Below are positions 16,325 to 23,988 of a stretch of DNA of 64,000 nt, piece by piece. The DNA is taken from positions 1-64,000 of the forward strand of contig PNMH01000006.1 in the NCBI GenBank assembly GCA_013823505.1, written 5' to 3'. Positions within the stretch are counted from its first letter, which is position 1. Every line of letters starts with the position of its first letter. Below the pieces are notes generated by a model that did not search any database, was not told the origin of the DNA, and was given only the letters and a program-made list of their open reading frames with translations. A program made the translations under genes and the position numbers. This DNA is from Polaromonas sp. Its GTDB lineage: Bacteria; Pseudomonadota; Gammaproteobacteria; Burkholderiales; Burkholderiaceae.

Positions 16325-17425
16325 ATGAAATCCCATATCCCACACGCTGTGCTCACCACCCACGACACGACACGCATCGACGACCTGCGCATCGGCGCGG
16401 TGCGTCCGCTGATCACCCCCGCGCTGTTGCAGGAATGGCAACCCGCCACGGCGGCCGCCCAGGCGCTGGTCGAAAGCAGCCGGGGCGCGATCTCCCGCGT
16501 GTTGCACGGGCAAGACGACCGATTGGTGGTGGTGGTGGGGCCGTGTTCCATCCACGACCACGCGCAGGCCATCGACTACGCACGCCGGCTCAAGGAACAG
16601 GCCGACGCCCTGCAGGACGACCTGATGGTGGTGATGCGCGTCTACTTTGAGAAGCCGCGCACCACCGTGGGCTGGAAGGGCTACATCAACGACCCGCACC
16701 TCGATGGGAGCTTCGCGATCAACGAAGGGCTGGAGATGGCGCGCGCCTTGCTGCTGGAAATCCTGGCGCTGGGCTTGCCGGTGGGCACGGAGTTTCTGGA
16801 TCTGCTGAGCCCGCAGTTCATCAGCGACCTCGTGAGCTGGGGCGCCATCGGGGCACGCACCACCGAAAGCCAGAGTCACCGCCAGCTGGCCAGCGGGCTG
16901 AGCTGCCCGGTGGGTTTCAAGAACGGCACCGACGGTGGTGTGAAGGTCGCGTCGGACGCGATCCAGGCTGCCCAGGCCTCACACGCGTTCATGGGCATGA
17001 CCAAGATGGGGCAGGCTGCGATTTTCGAGACGCGCGGCAACGACGACTGCCACGTGATCCTGCGCGGCGGCGCACAGCCCAACTACAGCGCGGCCGATGT
17101 GAACGCGGCCTGCGCTCTGCTGCAAAAGGCAGGCTTGCGCGAGCAGGTGATGGTGGACGTGTCGCACGCCAACAGCAGCAAGCAGCACCAGCGGCAGATC
17201 GAGGTGGCGGCGGATGTGGCGGCTCAGGTGACGGCGGGCGATGGGCGCATCGTGGGCGTCATGATCGAGAGCCATCTGCAGGAAGGGCGGCAGGACATCG
17301 TGCCGGGGCAGCCCTTGCGCCCGGGTGTGAGCGTGACCGACGCCTGCATCGGGTTCGAGCAGACGGTGCCGGTGTTGCAGGGCTTGGCGGCGGCCGTGCG
17401 GGCGCGCCGGGCGCGCACCGCCTGA
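16325..17425 (+). CDS. aroG: 3-deoxy-7-phosphoheptulonate (DAHP) synthase, class I
   Basis: A 366-residue enzyme that joins phosphoenolpyruvate and erythrose 4-phosphate in the first step of the shikimate pathway. Family motifs are clear: VVVVGPCSIHD, MRVYFEKPRTTVGWKGYINDP, the metal/substrate region GARTTESQSHRQLASGLSCPVGFKNGTDG, VILRGG, VDVSHANSSK and IVGVMIESHLQEGRQ. The length and N-terminal extension fit the feedback-inhibited AroF/G/H group. Which amino acid inhibits it cannot be read reliably; the symbol aroG is used for the type. No leader peptide or attenuator is evident in the 169 bases upstream. Confidence 0.93.
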   Translation: MKSHIPHAVLTTHDTTRIDDLRIGAVRPLITPALLQEWQPATAAAQALVESSRGAISRVLHGQDDRLVVVVGPCSIHDHAQAIDYARRLKEQADALQDDLMVVMRVYFEKPRTTVGWKGYINDPHLDGSFAINEGLEMARALLLEILALGLPVGTEFLDLLSPQFISDLVSWGAIGARTTESQSHRQLASGLSCPVGFKNGTDGGVKVASDAIQAAQASHAFMGMTKMGQAAIFETRGNDDCHVILRGGAQPNYSAADVNAACALLQKAGLREQVMVDVSHANSSKQHQRQIEVAADVAAQVTAGDGRIVGVMIESHLQEGRQDIVPGQPLRPGVSVTDACIGFEQTVPVLQGLAAAVRARRARTA

Positions 17426-17442
17426 GGCGGCGCACAAAGCAA

Positions 17443-17466
17443 GACAGCGCCGGCCCGGGCGCTGTC
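17443..17466. terminator. Bidirectional stem-loop between aroG and infA
   Basis: GACAGCGCC (17443-17451) pairs perfectly with GGCGCTGTC (17458-17466) over a 6-base loop, in the gap between two converging genes. On the minus strand the stem is followed by TTGCTTTG, a modest T-rich tail, so termination of infA is the better supported direction. Confidence 0.62.
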
Positions 17467-17486
17467 ATCACCAACTCAAATCAAGA

Positions 17487-17741
17487 TCAGCGCGGCTTGC
17501 GCGGCACCATCGGGCCGCGCCCTTCGATGTGGCGGAAGTTGATCCGGCCCTTGGTCAGGTCGTAGGGCGAGAGTTCGAGCGAAACCCGGTCACCCGCGAG
17601 GATGCGGATGTGGTTCTTCTTCATCTTGCCGGCGGAATAGGCAATCAGCTGGTGACCGTTGTCCAGCGTCACACGAAAGCGCGTGTCGGGCAGCACCTCG
17701 TTGACGATGCCCATCATGTCGATCAGTTCTTCTTTGGCCAT
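17487..17741 (-). CDS. infA: Translation initiation factor IF-1 (long form)
   Basis: An 84-residue OB-fold protein: [24 protein letters not shown], then [26 protein letters not shown] and [17 protein letters not shown]-1 binds the 30S A-site during initiation. The usual length is about 72; this one has a short basic C-terminal extension ([13 protein letters not shown]). Beta-proteobacteria often carry such a second infA outside the ribosomal protein operon, and the isolated position here suggests that type. The start at 17741 has AAAGGAAA upstream. It follows a small hypothetical gene by 28 bases. Confidence 0.93.
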   Translation of the reverse strand: MAKEELIDMMGIVNEVLPDTRFRVTLDNGHQLIAYSAGKMKKNHIRILAGDRVSLELSPYDLTKGRINFRHIEGRGPMVPRKPR

Positions 17742-17769
17742 GGTGTTTCCTTTGCTTGAAGTGTATCGG

Positions 17770-18048
17770 TCAGTTCGGGCGGGCCGCCTGGCGGGTGGTG
17801 TCGTGCACCCAGTCGATGCCCTGCGCCAGGCCATAGTCGGCCGCGGCGGCGTGGGTGGGAAAGGCGCTGTCAAAACGCATGACGCGGGCGGTGGACGCAC
17901 TGCCCACGCCGCTGGCGATCGACACCTGGGCGGCAAACTGGCCGCAAGGCAGGGGACGCGGCAAAGCCGCAATGCGGTACTTGCCCAAGGTGAGCGGAGA
18001 GGGAGTCGTCGTCGGAATCGTGGAAATCGTGTGAATCATCAAAAACAT
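17770..18048 (-). CDS. Small conserved hypothetical protein upstream of infA
   Basis: A roughly 92-residue protein with no signal or membrane segment. It contains [61 protein letters not shown], which looks like a small alpha/beta domain in which strands are followed by a helix ([13 protein letters not shown]); similar short proteins are common in Comamonadaceae. I know no function. The start is uncertain: ATG at 18048 or 18039, neither with a strong ribosome site. It is in the same direction as infA. Confidence 0.6.
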   Translation of the reverse strand: MFLMIHTISTIPTTTPSPLTLGKYRIAALPRPLPCGQFAAQVSIASGVGSASTARVMRFDSAFPTHAAAADYGLAQGIDWVHDTTRQAARPN

Positions 18049-18395
18049 CGTGGGGTCAGGGCGCGCGGCGTTCGCCATTGCGTCGGAAAGACCCGAATCA
18101 AAAATCAAGAACCATTGGCAGCCCCAGCGCCGGGGTGTCTCACCGCCTGATCCGGACACGGGTCGATGCACGAAGCAAACAACCGGGACCGGCGCACGAA
18201 CCACGGCAGGGGTTCAGGCAAAGCAGGGAGGGAAAGGCCACGGTGCTGTGAGAGAGCGGGGTGGCGCACCTTGTAGGGGCTGGACCAGCAACCCCTCTGC
18301 CGGGGGTGGTGCGTTTGGGCTTGGGGGCCTGGACGCGGCTGGTCGCTCAAGGCGACCGCGCATGATAACACGCGGCGGTCATTCGCGCCGGGCCT
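18049..18395. other. Gene-free stretch between ubiB-like gene and the infA pair
   Basis: No convincing open frame was seen in these 347 bases. A stem-loop at 18354-18380 (GACCGC and GCGTG arms with a TTAT loop on the minus strand) lies just after the UbiB-family stop and may end its transcript, but no T-run follows. The rest should contain the promoter of the small gene and infA on the minus strand; I cannot assign -35 and -10 boxes with confidence. Confidence 0.5.
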
Positions 18396-20099
18396 TCAGG
18401 AGGGGTCGGCCGCATCGCGCCCTTTGCTGCTGCGCCAGATGGCACGCACCAGCCACAACCCACCGAGCACCGCACCCGTGAAACCCAGAAATCCGAACAG
18501 CGGCAACCCCATGAATGTTGGGCCGCCCTGCACGGTCATGACGATGGACGAGCCGATGATTAGCGCAGCGATCACCAAGGCCATCGCCAACCGGTTGGCG
18601 GCACGGTCGATCTGATCGCCGACGCGCTTGAGGTGGGCCAGCTCGATGCCCACGTGCACCCGGCCACGCCGAGCACTGCGCAGCAGGCGCGACAGATCGT
18701 GTGGCAACTGCTCGGCCAGACTGAGCGTGCGACGCAGCGTCTGCCAGGCACGTGCACCCATGGCCTTGGGCCGGTAACGTGCCCGCACCACCTCGCGCAG
18801 CAAGGGCAGCGCCTCGGTGGCCATGTGGAATCCCGGATCCAGACCGCGGCCCATGCCTTCGAGCGTGATGAAGGCCTTGATCAGCAGCGCCAGGTCGGGC
18901 GGCAGCGCCAGATGATGCTCGCGCAGGATGGCCGTCACGTCGGCGAGCATCTGGCCCAGGCTGAGCTGGGCCAGTGGCACGCCCTGGTACTGGTCCACAA
19001 AAGCTTCGATCTCGGTCTCGAGCACCGACAGGTTGATGCCGTGTTCATCGCCGGTCCAGTCGATCAGCACCTCGGCCACGCCTTGGGGGTTGTGTTCCAC
19101 CAGGCCCAGCAGCAGCTGGAGCAGCTCTTCGCGGCGGCGCTGCGAGAGGCGTCCGACCATGCCGAAGTCGATGAAGGCGATGCGGTTCTCGCTCAGGTAA
19201 AAGACATTGCCTGGGTGCGGATCGGCGTGGAACAGGCCATCCTGCACGATCATCTTGAGCACCGCCTGCGCGCCACGCCGTGCGAGCAACGGGCGGTCGA
19301 AGCCTTCGCGGTCGAGCCGGTCCAGTGCGTGGCCGGGCACGCCGGCCACGAAGTCCTGCACATTGACCCGGGCGGTGGTGTGGGCCCAGTGCACGCGCGG
19401 CACCACGATCCACGGCAGGGCGGTCATGTTGGCACCGATGCGCTCGGCGCTGCGGCATTCACTGGCCAGGTCGAGCTCCCGTTTGAGGGAGCGCGCCAGC
19501 TCCCGCACCAATTGCTGCGGCCGGTAGGGCTTGAGCGCGGGCAACTCCACTTCGGCCAGGGCCGCCAGGCGGCCCAGCAGGCGCAGATCGGCGTCGATGG
19601 TCTCGGTGATGCCGGGCCGGCGGATCTTGACGACCACCTCGGTCCCGTCGTGCAGCTGGGCGCGGTGCACCTGAGCAATGGAGGCGGCGGCCAGCGGTTC
19701 GGTGTCGAAGCGGGCAAACACCGCTTCGGGCTCACCACCGAGGTCTTCACGCAACTGAGGGCGCAACACGTCCAGCCCGACGGCGGGCACCTGGCTGTGC
19801 AGCTTCTCGAACTCGGCGATCCACTCGGGGCCGAACAGGTCGGCACGGCCGGCCAGGATCTGGCCCAGTTTCACGAACGTCGGTCCGAGTTCCTCAAGGG
19901 CCAGGCGCACCTGCACCGGTGGTGCAAGGCGGGCGAGGTCGGCTGCATGGTCCCACTTGAGGGCATGTCCGGCGCGCTCCAGGGAATCGGCCAGGCCGAG
20001 GCGGCGAACGCTGTCGCCGAATCCATGGCGGATCAAAACACCCAGGATGGTGTTGAGTCGGCCCATGTCGCGGGCGGCGCCCAGCGTTTCGATCAGCAT
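18396..20099 (-). CDS. ubiB: UbiB/AarF (ABC1) atypical kinase family protein
   Basis: A 567-residue protein with the ADCK/UbiB features: KxGQ motif KLGQ (residues 77-80) in the region LGPTFVKLGQILAGRADL, the Ala-rich AAASIAQVHRA loop, invariant Lys in VVVKIRRPG, the catalytic DGLFHADPHPGN and the metal-binding FIDFGMVG. Two hydrophobic helices close the C-terminus (about 505-550). UbiB proteins are inner-membrane ATPases supporting ubiquinone biosynthesis. The gene is not with ubiE or ubiJ, so it could also be a UbiB paralogue with another lipid-related role; the symbol is a family assignment. Confidence 0.85.
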   Translation of the reverse strand: MLIETLGAARDMGRLNTILGVLIRHGFGDSVRRLGLADSLERAGHALKWDHAADLARLAPPVQVRLALEELGPTFVKLGQILAGRADLFGPEWIAEFEKLHSQVPAVGLDVLRPQLREDLGGEPEAVFARFDTEPLAAASIAQVHRAQLHDGTEVVVKIRRPGITETIDADLRLLGRLAALAEVELPALKPYRPQQLVRELARSLKRELDLASECRSAERIGANMTALPWIVVPRVHWAHTTARVNVQDFVAGVPGHALDRLDREGFDRPLLARRGAQAVLKMIVQDGLFHADPHPGNVFYLSENRIAFIDFGMVGRLSQRRREELLQLLLGLVEHNPQGVAEVLIDWTGDEHGINLSVLETEIEAFVDQYQGVPLAQLSLGQMLADVTAILREHHLALPPDLALLIKAFITLEGMGRGLDPGFHMATEALPLLREVVRARYRPKAMGARAWQTLRRTLSLAEQLPHDLSRLLRSARRGRVHVGIELAHLKRVGDQIDRAANRLAMALVIAALIIGSSIVMTVQGGPTFMGLPLFGFLGFTGAVLGGLWLVRAIWRSSKGRDAADPS

Positions 20100-20170
20100 C
20101 AGTGATCATATGCACGACTTCAAGCGAAATCGCGAGACGATCCGGCGCCGGGCCGCCCCAAGCCGGATCA

Positions 20171-20215
20171 GCCCCCTTGGGGGGCAGCGGACCACGCACA
20201 GCGGGGGAGCGTGGG
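20171..20215. repeat. GC hairpin repeat (Comamonadaceae REP-like)
   Basis: GCCCCCTTGGGGGGC at 20171-20185 is a short perfect hairpin, followed by a second arm pair around GCGGGGGAGCGTG. It lies between the min operon end and the ubiB-like start. The same style of C-run/G-run hairpin cluster occurs at 48403-48459. It could help end the min transcript. Confidence 0.5.
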
Positions 20216-20226
20216 GGCAAATGACT

Positions 20227-20487
20227 CTATTTCCGATCCGGCAGCTCGATCTTGACTTCGAGCACGTCCAGGTTGTCCTGGCGGTCGAGCTGGACCTTGA
20301 TGTCGTCCGGGTTGATCTTGATGTACTTGCTGATCACCGCGACCAGCTCACGCTGCAAGGCCGGCAAATAGTCGGGCTCGGAGGCACTGCGACCGTTGCG
20401 CTCGTGCGCCAGGATGATTTGCAGCCGCTCCTTGGCGACGCTGGCGGTTTTCTTCTTCTCGCCGAGCAGAAAGGAAAAGATCGACAT
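20227..20487 (-). CDS. minE: Cell division topological specificity factor MinE
   Basis: An 86-residue protein with the membrane-targeting and anti-MinCD region at the N-terminus ([31 protein letters not shown]) and the topological specificity domain after it ([43 protein letters not shown]). MinE stimulates the MinD ATPase and drives pole-to-pole oscillation. The start follows the minD stop by 3 bases, the standard minCDE order. Confidence 0.96.
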   Translation of the reverse strand: MSIFSFLLGEKKKTASVAKERLQIILAHERNGRSASEPDYLPALQRELVAVISKYIKINPDDIKVQLDRQDNLDVLEVKIELPDRK

Positions 20488-20490
20488 GCG

Positions 20491-21306
20491 TCATTTCCCC
20501 CCGAACAGGCGTTTGAAGAAGCCCGATTTCTGCGCATCGATGAAACGCAGCGGCTTGTCGGCACCGAGAAAACGGTCGATCACGTCGCTGTAGGCCTCGG
20601 CCACGTCGGTGCCCTTGAGGTGGATGGCCGGCGTGCCCTGGTTGGACGCGGTCAACACGTTTTCGCTCTCGGGGATCACGCCGATCAGCTTGATGCGCAG
20701 GATGTCCTGGATGTCCTCCAGGCTGAGCATCTGGCCGTCAGCCACGCGCGTGGGGTTGTAGCGCGTGATCAGCAGGTGTTCCTTGATGGGCTCCTTGCCG
20801 TCAATGGCGCGCTGGGTCTTGCTGCCCAGCATGCCCAGGATGCGGTCGGAGTCGCGCACGCTGGAGACTTCGGGGTTGGTCACGATCAGCGCTTCGTCGG
20901 CGTAGTGCATGGCCATGAGCGCGCCGGTCTCGATGCCGGCGGGCGAGTCGCACACGATGTACTCGAAACCCATGGCTGAGAGGTCGGTCAGCACCTTGTG
21001 CACGCCTTCCTGGCTCAGTGCGTCCTTGTCGCGCGTCTGGCTGGCGGCCAGCACGAACAGGTTGTCGCACTGCTTGTCCTTGATCAGCGCCTGGTTCAGG
21101 TTGGCTTCGCCCTGGATCACGTTGATCAGGTCGTACACGACGCGGCGCTCGCAACCCATGATCAGGTCAAGGTTGCGCAGGCCGACGTCGAAGTCGATCA
21201 CGGCGGTCTTGTGGCCGCGCAAGGCCAGGCCGGATGCAAAACTGGCGCTGGTGGTGGTCTTGCCCACACCGCCCTTGCCGGAGGTGACGACAACGATTTT
21301 GGTCAT
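20491..21306 (-). CDS. minD: Septum site-determining ATPase MinD
   Basis: A 271-residue deviant Walker ATPase: KGGVGKTT at residues 11-18, switch regions in DFDVGLRNLDLIMG and CDSPAGIE, and a C-terminal amphipathic helix (FFKRLFGGK) that binds membrane when ATP is bound. MinD recruits MinC to inhibit FtsZ near the poles. It lies 36 bases after minC and 3 bases before minE. Confidence 0.97.
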   Translation of the reverse strand: MTKIVVVTSGKGGVGKTTTSASFASGLALRGHKTAVIDFDVGLRNLDLIMGCERRVVYDLINVIQGEANLNQALIKDKQCDNLFVLAASQTRDKDALSQEGVHKVLTDLSAMGFEYIVCDSPAGIETGALMAMHYADEALIVTNPEVSSVRDSDRILGMLGSKTQRAIDGKEPIKEHLLITRYNPTRVADGQMLSLEDIQDILRIKLIGVIPESENVLTASNQGTPAIHLKGTDVAEAYSDVIDRFLGADKPLRFIDAQKSGFFKRLFGGK

Positions 21307-21342
21307 GGTGAAGGTCCTTCTGTTCGAAAAATGGGGGGTAGA

Positions 21343-22113
21343 TCAGGCGCCGATGGCCTCGATCAGCAGCTTGTCGCCGTCGGGTCCGGGCACCAGGCGC
21401 ACTTGTGCCGTCCTGCCCTGGATCGACTCGGGCAGGGCCACTTCGCTGGTTCGGTAAATACCGGCGATAGAAATCAACTCGGGCGCCATGCCGAGGGCAA
21501 AGATGCGGGCATCGGCGTTGCCACGCGCACCGGCGATGGCCTTGCCGCGCAGCGGTGCGTACACATGGATGTGGCCGTCGGCAATGACCTCGGCACCCGG
21601 ATTGACCATGGCCATGACCACCAGATCACGACCGCGCGCATAAACCTGCTGGCCGGAACGCAGCGGTTTGTCGATGACCAGGGCACCGGGGGCAGGCACG
21701 GGTGCCATCTGCTGAACGGGCTCGGGCTCGGACGCTATCTCGGTGGGCACGGCCGCAGGCGCCGCGCGTTGCACCGAAGCATCGGGCGCGTTCGTGAGAC
21801 CGGCGGCCAGCGCCAGCCGGGTCTGCTCGATGGTGCCGCCGCGCACAGCCAGCGGCACCAGGCGGTACTGACGCAGCAAGGTCTGCAAAGCAGCGAAATC
21901 GGGCAAGGCATGGGCCTCGGCCACGTTCAACGGATGCAGGTCGATGACCAGCGGATCGTTGTCGAAGAAGTCGGGCATGTCGCCGAAGCGCTGGGTCAGC
22001 TCCTGCGCCAGGCGGTCCAGGTCGGACGACTTGAGCATGAGTGCCACCAGGGGCAGGTGGGCGCTCTTGATTTCGAAGGTGGTGGGCGCGTTTCCTGCGA
22101 GGGCAACAGACAT
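21343..22113 (-). CDS. minC: Septum site-determining protein MinC
   Basis: A 256-residue FtsZ inhibitor. The N-terminal MinC_N domain (about 1-110; FEIKSAHLPLVALMLKSSD) is joined by a Pro/Ala-rich linker (about 120-150) to the beta-helical C-terminal domain (LRSGQQVYARGRDLVVMAMVNPGAEVIADGHIHVYAPLRGKAIAGARGN), which binds MinD. The start at 22113 (MSVALAGN) fits the known N-terminus; a longer frame upstream lacks similarity. First gene of minCDE. Confidence 0.95.
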   Translation of the reverse strand: MSVALAGNAPTTFEIKSAHLPLVALMLKSSDLDRLAQELTQRFGDMPDFFDNDPLVIDLHPLNVAEAHALPDFAALQTLLRQYRLVPLAVRGGTIEQTRLALAAGLTNAPDASVQRAAPAAVPTEIASEPEPVQQMAPVPAPGALVIDKPLRSGQQVYARGRDLVVMAMVNPGAEVIADGHIHVYAPLRGKAIAGARGNADARIFALGMAPELISIAGIYRTSEVALPESIQGRTAQVRLVPGPDGDKLLIEAIGA

Positions 22114-22515
22114 GGGCGAAACAGGCTCACAAAAAAGGCGGTCGACGCGCGCGGTGCACGGCACCGGGGTCGGTCTTGAAGCGGCGCAGTTTAACAGCCG
22201 GGCACCAAGCGACCGGCAAGCGCATGTGCCCAGGTGTCAGGGCATGTTTCACGGCACCTCTCAACAACCCTGTGTATATCTTTTGAACAAGCCATGACTT
22301 ATCCACAGGCTCGGTGCGATTCGGGCAGTTGTCCTTTTTTCGCCTGAGCGGGTCCGGGGTGCTTCACACAGACTTCAAACGCGTGCAAGTCTTTGATCGG
22401 ACAAGAGAAAGGGCGCTTGTCCACAGCGGACAGCGCCCTCTACTACTACTGCTATCTTGAATTAAAAGAATCTATAAGAACAAGAAACACAGGAGACCAC
22501 CGGCTTGGGAGCCGG
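22114..22515. other. Gene-free region between minC and the Spy-like gene
   Basis: These 402 bases contain the minC promoter and the terminator of the Spy-like gene, both for the minus strand. A perfect DnaA-box match, TTATCCACA, is at 22291-22299, with a one-mismatch inverted copy (TGTGTATAT) at 22273-22281. The stretch 22440-22495 is unusually AT-rich for this genome (CTACTACTACTGC, then AATTAAAAGAATCTATAAG). I see no open reading frame and no clear -35/-10 pair. Confidence 0.5.
22408..22438 (-). terminator. Intrinsic terminator of the Spy-like gene
   Basis: On the minus strand GGGCGCTGTCC and GGACAAGCGCCC form an 11-bp stem with one bulged base and a 5-base loop (22411-22438). It is followed by TTTCTCTTGT. 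It lies about 77 bases after the stop of the Spy-like gene. Confidence 0.65.
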
Positions 22516-23082
22516 TCAGACCGAGCCACCAATGCGGTGGTGGCCGCCGCCGTGGTGGTGGTTTTTGCCGTGGCCTTTCATGCCGGCGCGTTGGAAACCC
22601 TGCATCTGCTTCGCGTCAAACACCTTTTGCTGCTCGGCACTGAGTGCCGCGTAGAAGCTTTTGATGGCGTCGTGGCGCTGGGCCATGCGGGCATCACGTT
22701 CGGCCTTCATCGCTGCCATCTTGCCCAGCCGCTGGGGCGTGGTCAGCTTGGACCAGTCTTCGCGCGGACCCTGGCGCGCCGGGCGTGCTTCCGGTGCGGT
22801 GCGTGCCACGAAGGCGTTCCAGGCCGGTTCTTGCTGGGCGGTGATCTTCAGCTCGGCCTTCAAGGCCGCCTGGTGCTCGGCCATGCGTTTCTGCATCCTG
22901 GCCATGCGTTCGGCACGTTTGGCGTCGCGCTGGCCATCCTGGGCGCCTTCCTGGGCCTGTTGGGTGGTGGCCGGTGCTGCGGGGGCTGCCGTGGTGTTCT
23001 GTGCGATGGCGGTGGCCGAAAGGCCGGCGAAAGCGGCGGCCAGGGCGGCGGCCATCAGGGCGCGTTTGGGAATCGATGTCAT
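22516..23082 (-). CDS. Spy/CpxP (LTXXQ)-type periplasmic protein
   Basis: A 188-residue secreted protein: signal peptide about 1-27 (LMAAALAAAFAGLSATAIAQ), then a long helical, Arg/Met/Ala-rich body with two LTxxQ-like motifs, LKITAQQEPAW and LTTPQRLGKM, and another late LSAEQQKVFD. It ends in a His-rich tail (KNHHHGGGHHRI). Spy and CpxP are dimeric periplasmic chaperones induced by envelope stress and copper. The His tail and the copper genes upstream (cueR, copZ, copA) suggest a metal-linked role, which is inference. AAGGAG precedes the start at 23082. Confidence 0.85.
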   Translation of the reverse strand: MTSIPKRALMAAALAAAFAGLSATAIAQNTTAAPAAPATTQQAQEGAQDGQRDAKRAERMARMQKRMAEHQAALKAELKITAQQEPAWNAFVARTAPEARPARQGPREDWSKLTTPQRLGKMAAMKAERDARMAQRHDAIKSFYAALSAEQQKVFDAKQMQGFQRAGMKGHGKNHHHGGGHHRIGGSV

Positions 23083-23146
23083 GTTCACTCCTTGTGACCG
23101 TTGAGGAAGAGTCACCACAGCTTGGTCGGTGGGCTGTGGAATGGCT

Positions 23147-23674
23147 TCAGTCTGGTCGTGGGGTGTTTCTGCGCGGTGCGGCCTGTGTGGCGGGCTTGTA
23201 AAGTTTTGTGCCGGTCTTCGCTGTCGATGCCGGGTGGGCCAGGTCGTCCAGGATCGGGCAATCGGGTCGGCCATCGCCTGGGCACACGTTCATGAGACTG
23301 CCCAGCGTGCGCTGCATGGCTTGCAGGGCTTCGATGCGCTGGGCCAGGTCGTCCAGGTGCTTTTGCGTGATGCGCTTGACGCTCGCGCTGCTGCGTTTGC
23401 GGTTGTGCCAGAGGCTCACCAGCTCGGCGATGGCGTCCAGGCCAAAACCCATGTCGCGCGACCGGCGGATGAAGCGCAGCGTGTGCACGTCGGCCAGGCT
23501 GTACTGGCGGTAGTTGCTGTCGGTGCGCTCCACCTCACCCAGCAGACCGAGGGCTTCGTAGTGGCGCAGCATCTTGGGTGAGATGCCGCTGAGCCTGGCG
23601 GCTTTGCCGATGTTGACCGGCCAGTGTGTGAGACGGTCGATCTCGGCTTCAACGTCGTTGTCCTGGTGTGCCAT
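23147..23674 (-). CDS. cueR: CueR-like copper-responsive MerR regulator
   Basis: A 175-residue MerR-family activator. The winged helix (about 20-90) includes NIGKAARLSGISPKMLRHYEALGLL. The metal loop has C131 and C139 in CPGDGRPDC, the same C-x7-C spacing that binds Cu(I) in CueR. It has about 19 extra N-terminal residues compared with CueR. The ATG at 23674 lies 4 bases after the copZ stop; a TTG four codons earlier would overlap copZ. It should activate the divergent copZ-cueR and copA promoters between 23877 and 23988. Confidence 0.92.
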   Translation of the reverse strand: MAHQDNDVEAEIDRLTHWPVNIGKAARLSGISPKMLRHYEALGLLGEVERTDSNYRQYSLADVHTLRFIRRSRDMGFGLDAIAELVSLWHNRKRSSASVKRITQKHLDDLAQRIEALQAMQRTLGSLMNVCPGDGRPDCPILDDLAHPASTAKTGTKLYKPATQAAPRRNTPRPD

Positions 23675-23678
23675 GGCG

Positions 23679-23876
23679 TCAGGCAACCACCCGGTAGCCC
23701 TCTTCGCGGATGGCCGCGGCCACGGCTTCGCGCGCCTGTGTGGTCGTCACTTCGACCCGGTTCTGTGTCCGGTCGATGGTGACCTGCGCCTGGGGATCGA
23801 CCAGCTTGATGGCGGTGGTCACGGCTTTCTCGCAGTGGCCGCAGGTCATGCCCTGCACGGTGAAGACTTCGTTCAT
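23679..23876 (-). CDS. copZ: Copper chaperone CopZ (HMA domain)
   Basis: A 65-residue single heavy-metal-associated domain with the Cu(I)-binding motif GMTCGHC (C12, C15) and the beta-alpha-beta-beta-alpha-beta pattern (VFTVQGM, AVTTAIKLV, AQVTI, RVEVTT, AVAAAIREEGY). It shuttles Cu(I) in the cytoplasm to the CopA pump. It is the first gene of a copZ-cueR unit that is divergent from copA. Confidence 0.94.
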   Translation of the reverse strand: MNEVFTVQGMTCGHCEKAVTTAIKLVDPQAQVTIDRTQNRVEVTTTQAREAVAAAIREEGYRVVA

Positions 23877-23906
23877 GGAAATTCCTTGAAAGGGTTGGAA
23901 CAGTTC

Positions 23907-23982
23907 ATTGTCAGCCTTGACACGGTGTGAAGGTCAAGCGATGGAGGGTGCTTGACCTTCCCATGGTGGTAAAGCCTATGCT
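23907..23982. promoter_or_regulatory. Divergent CueR-type promoters for copZ-cueR and copA
   Basis: For copA, TTGACC (23952-23957) and TATGCT (23977-23982) are 19 bases apart. For copZ on the minus strand, TTGACC (23932-23937) and GACAAT (23907-23912) are also 19 bases apart. A 19-base spacer is the hallmark of MerR-family activated promoters. The copZ spacer holds the near-perfect dyad CCTTGACACGGTGTGAAGG (23915-23933); the copA spacer has a weaker CCTTCCC-type dyad. CueR binding is inferred. Confidence 0.72.
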
Positions 23983-23988
23983 GCGTTC

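Noticed and set aside
18633..20105. A long frame antisense to the UbiB-family gene
   Set aside because: Shadow frame; the opposite strand has all kinase-family motifs.
22417..22425. TTGTCCACA resembling a DnaA box
   Set aside because: It differs from the consensus at a key position and forms part of the terminator hairpin of the Spy-like gene.
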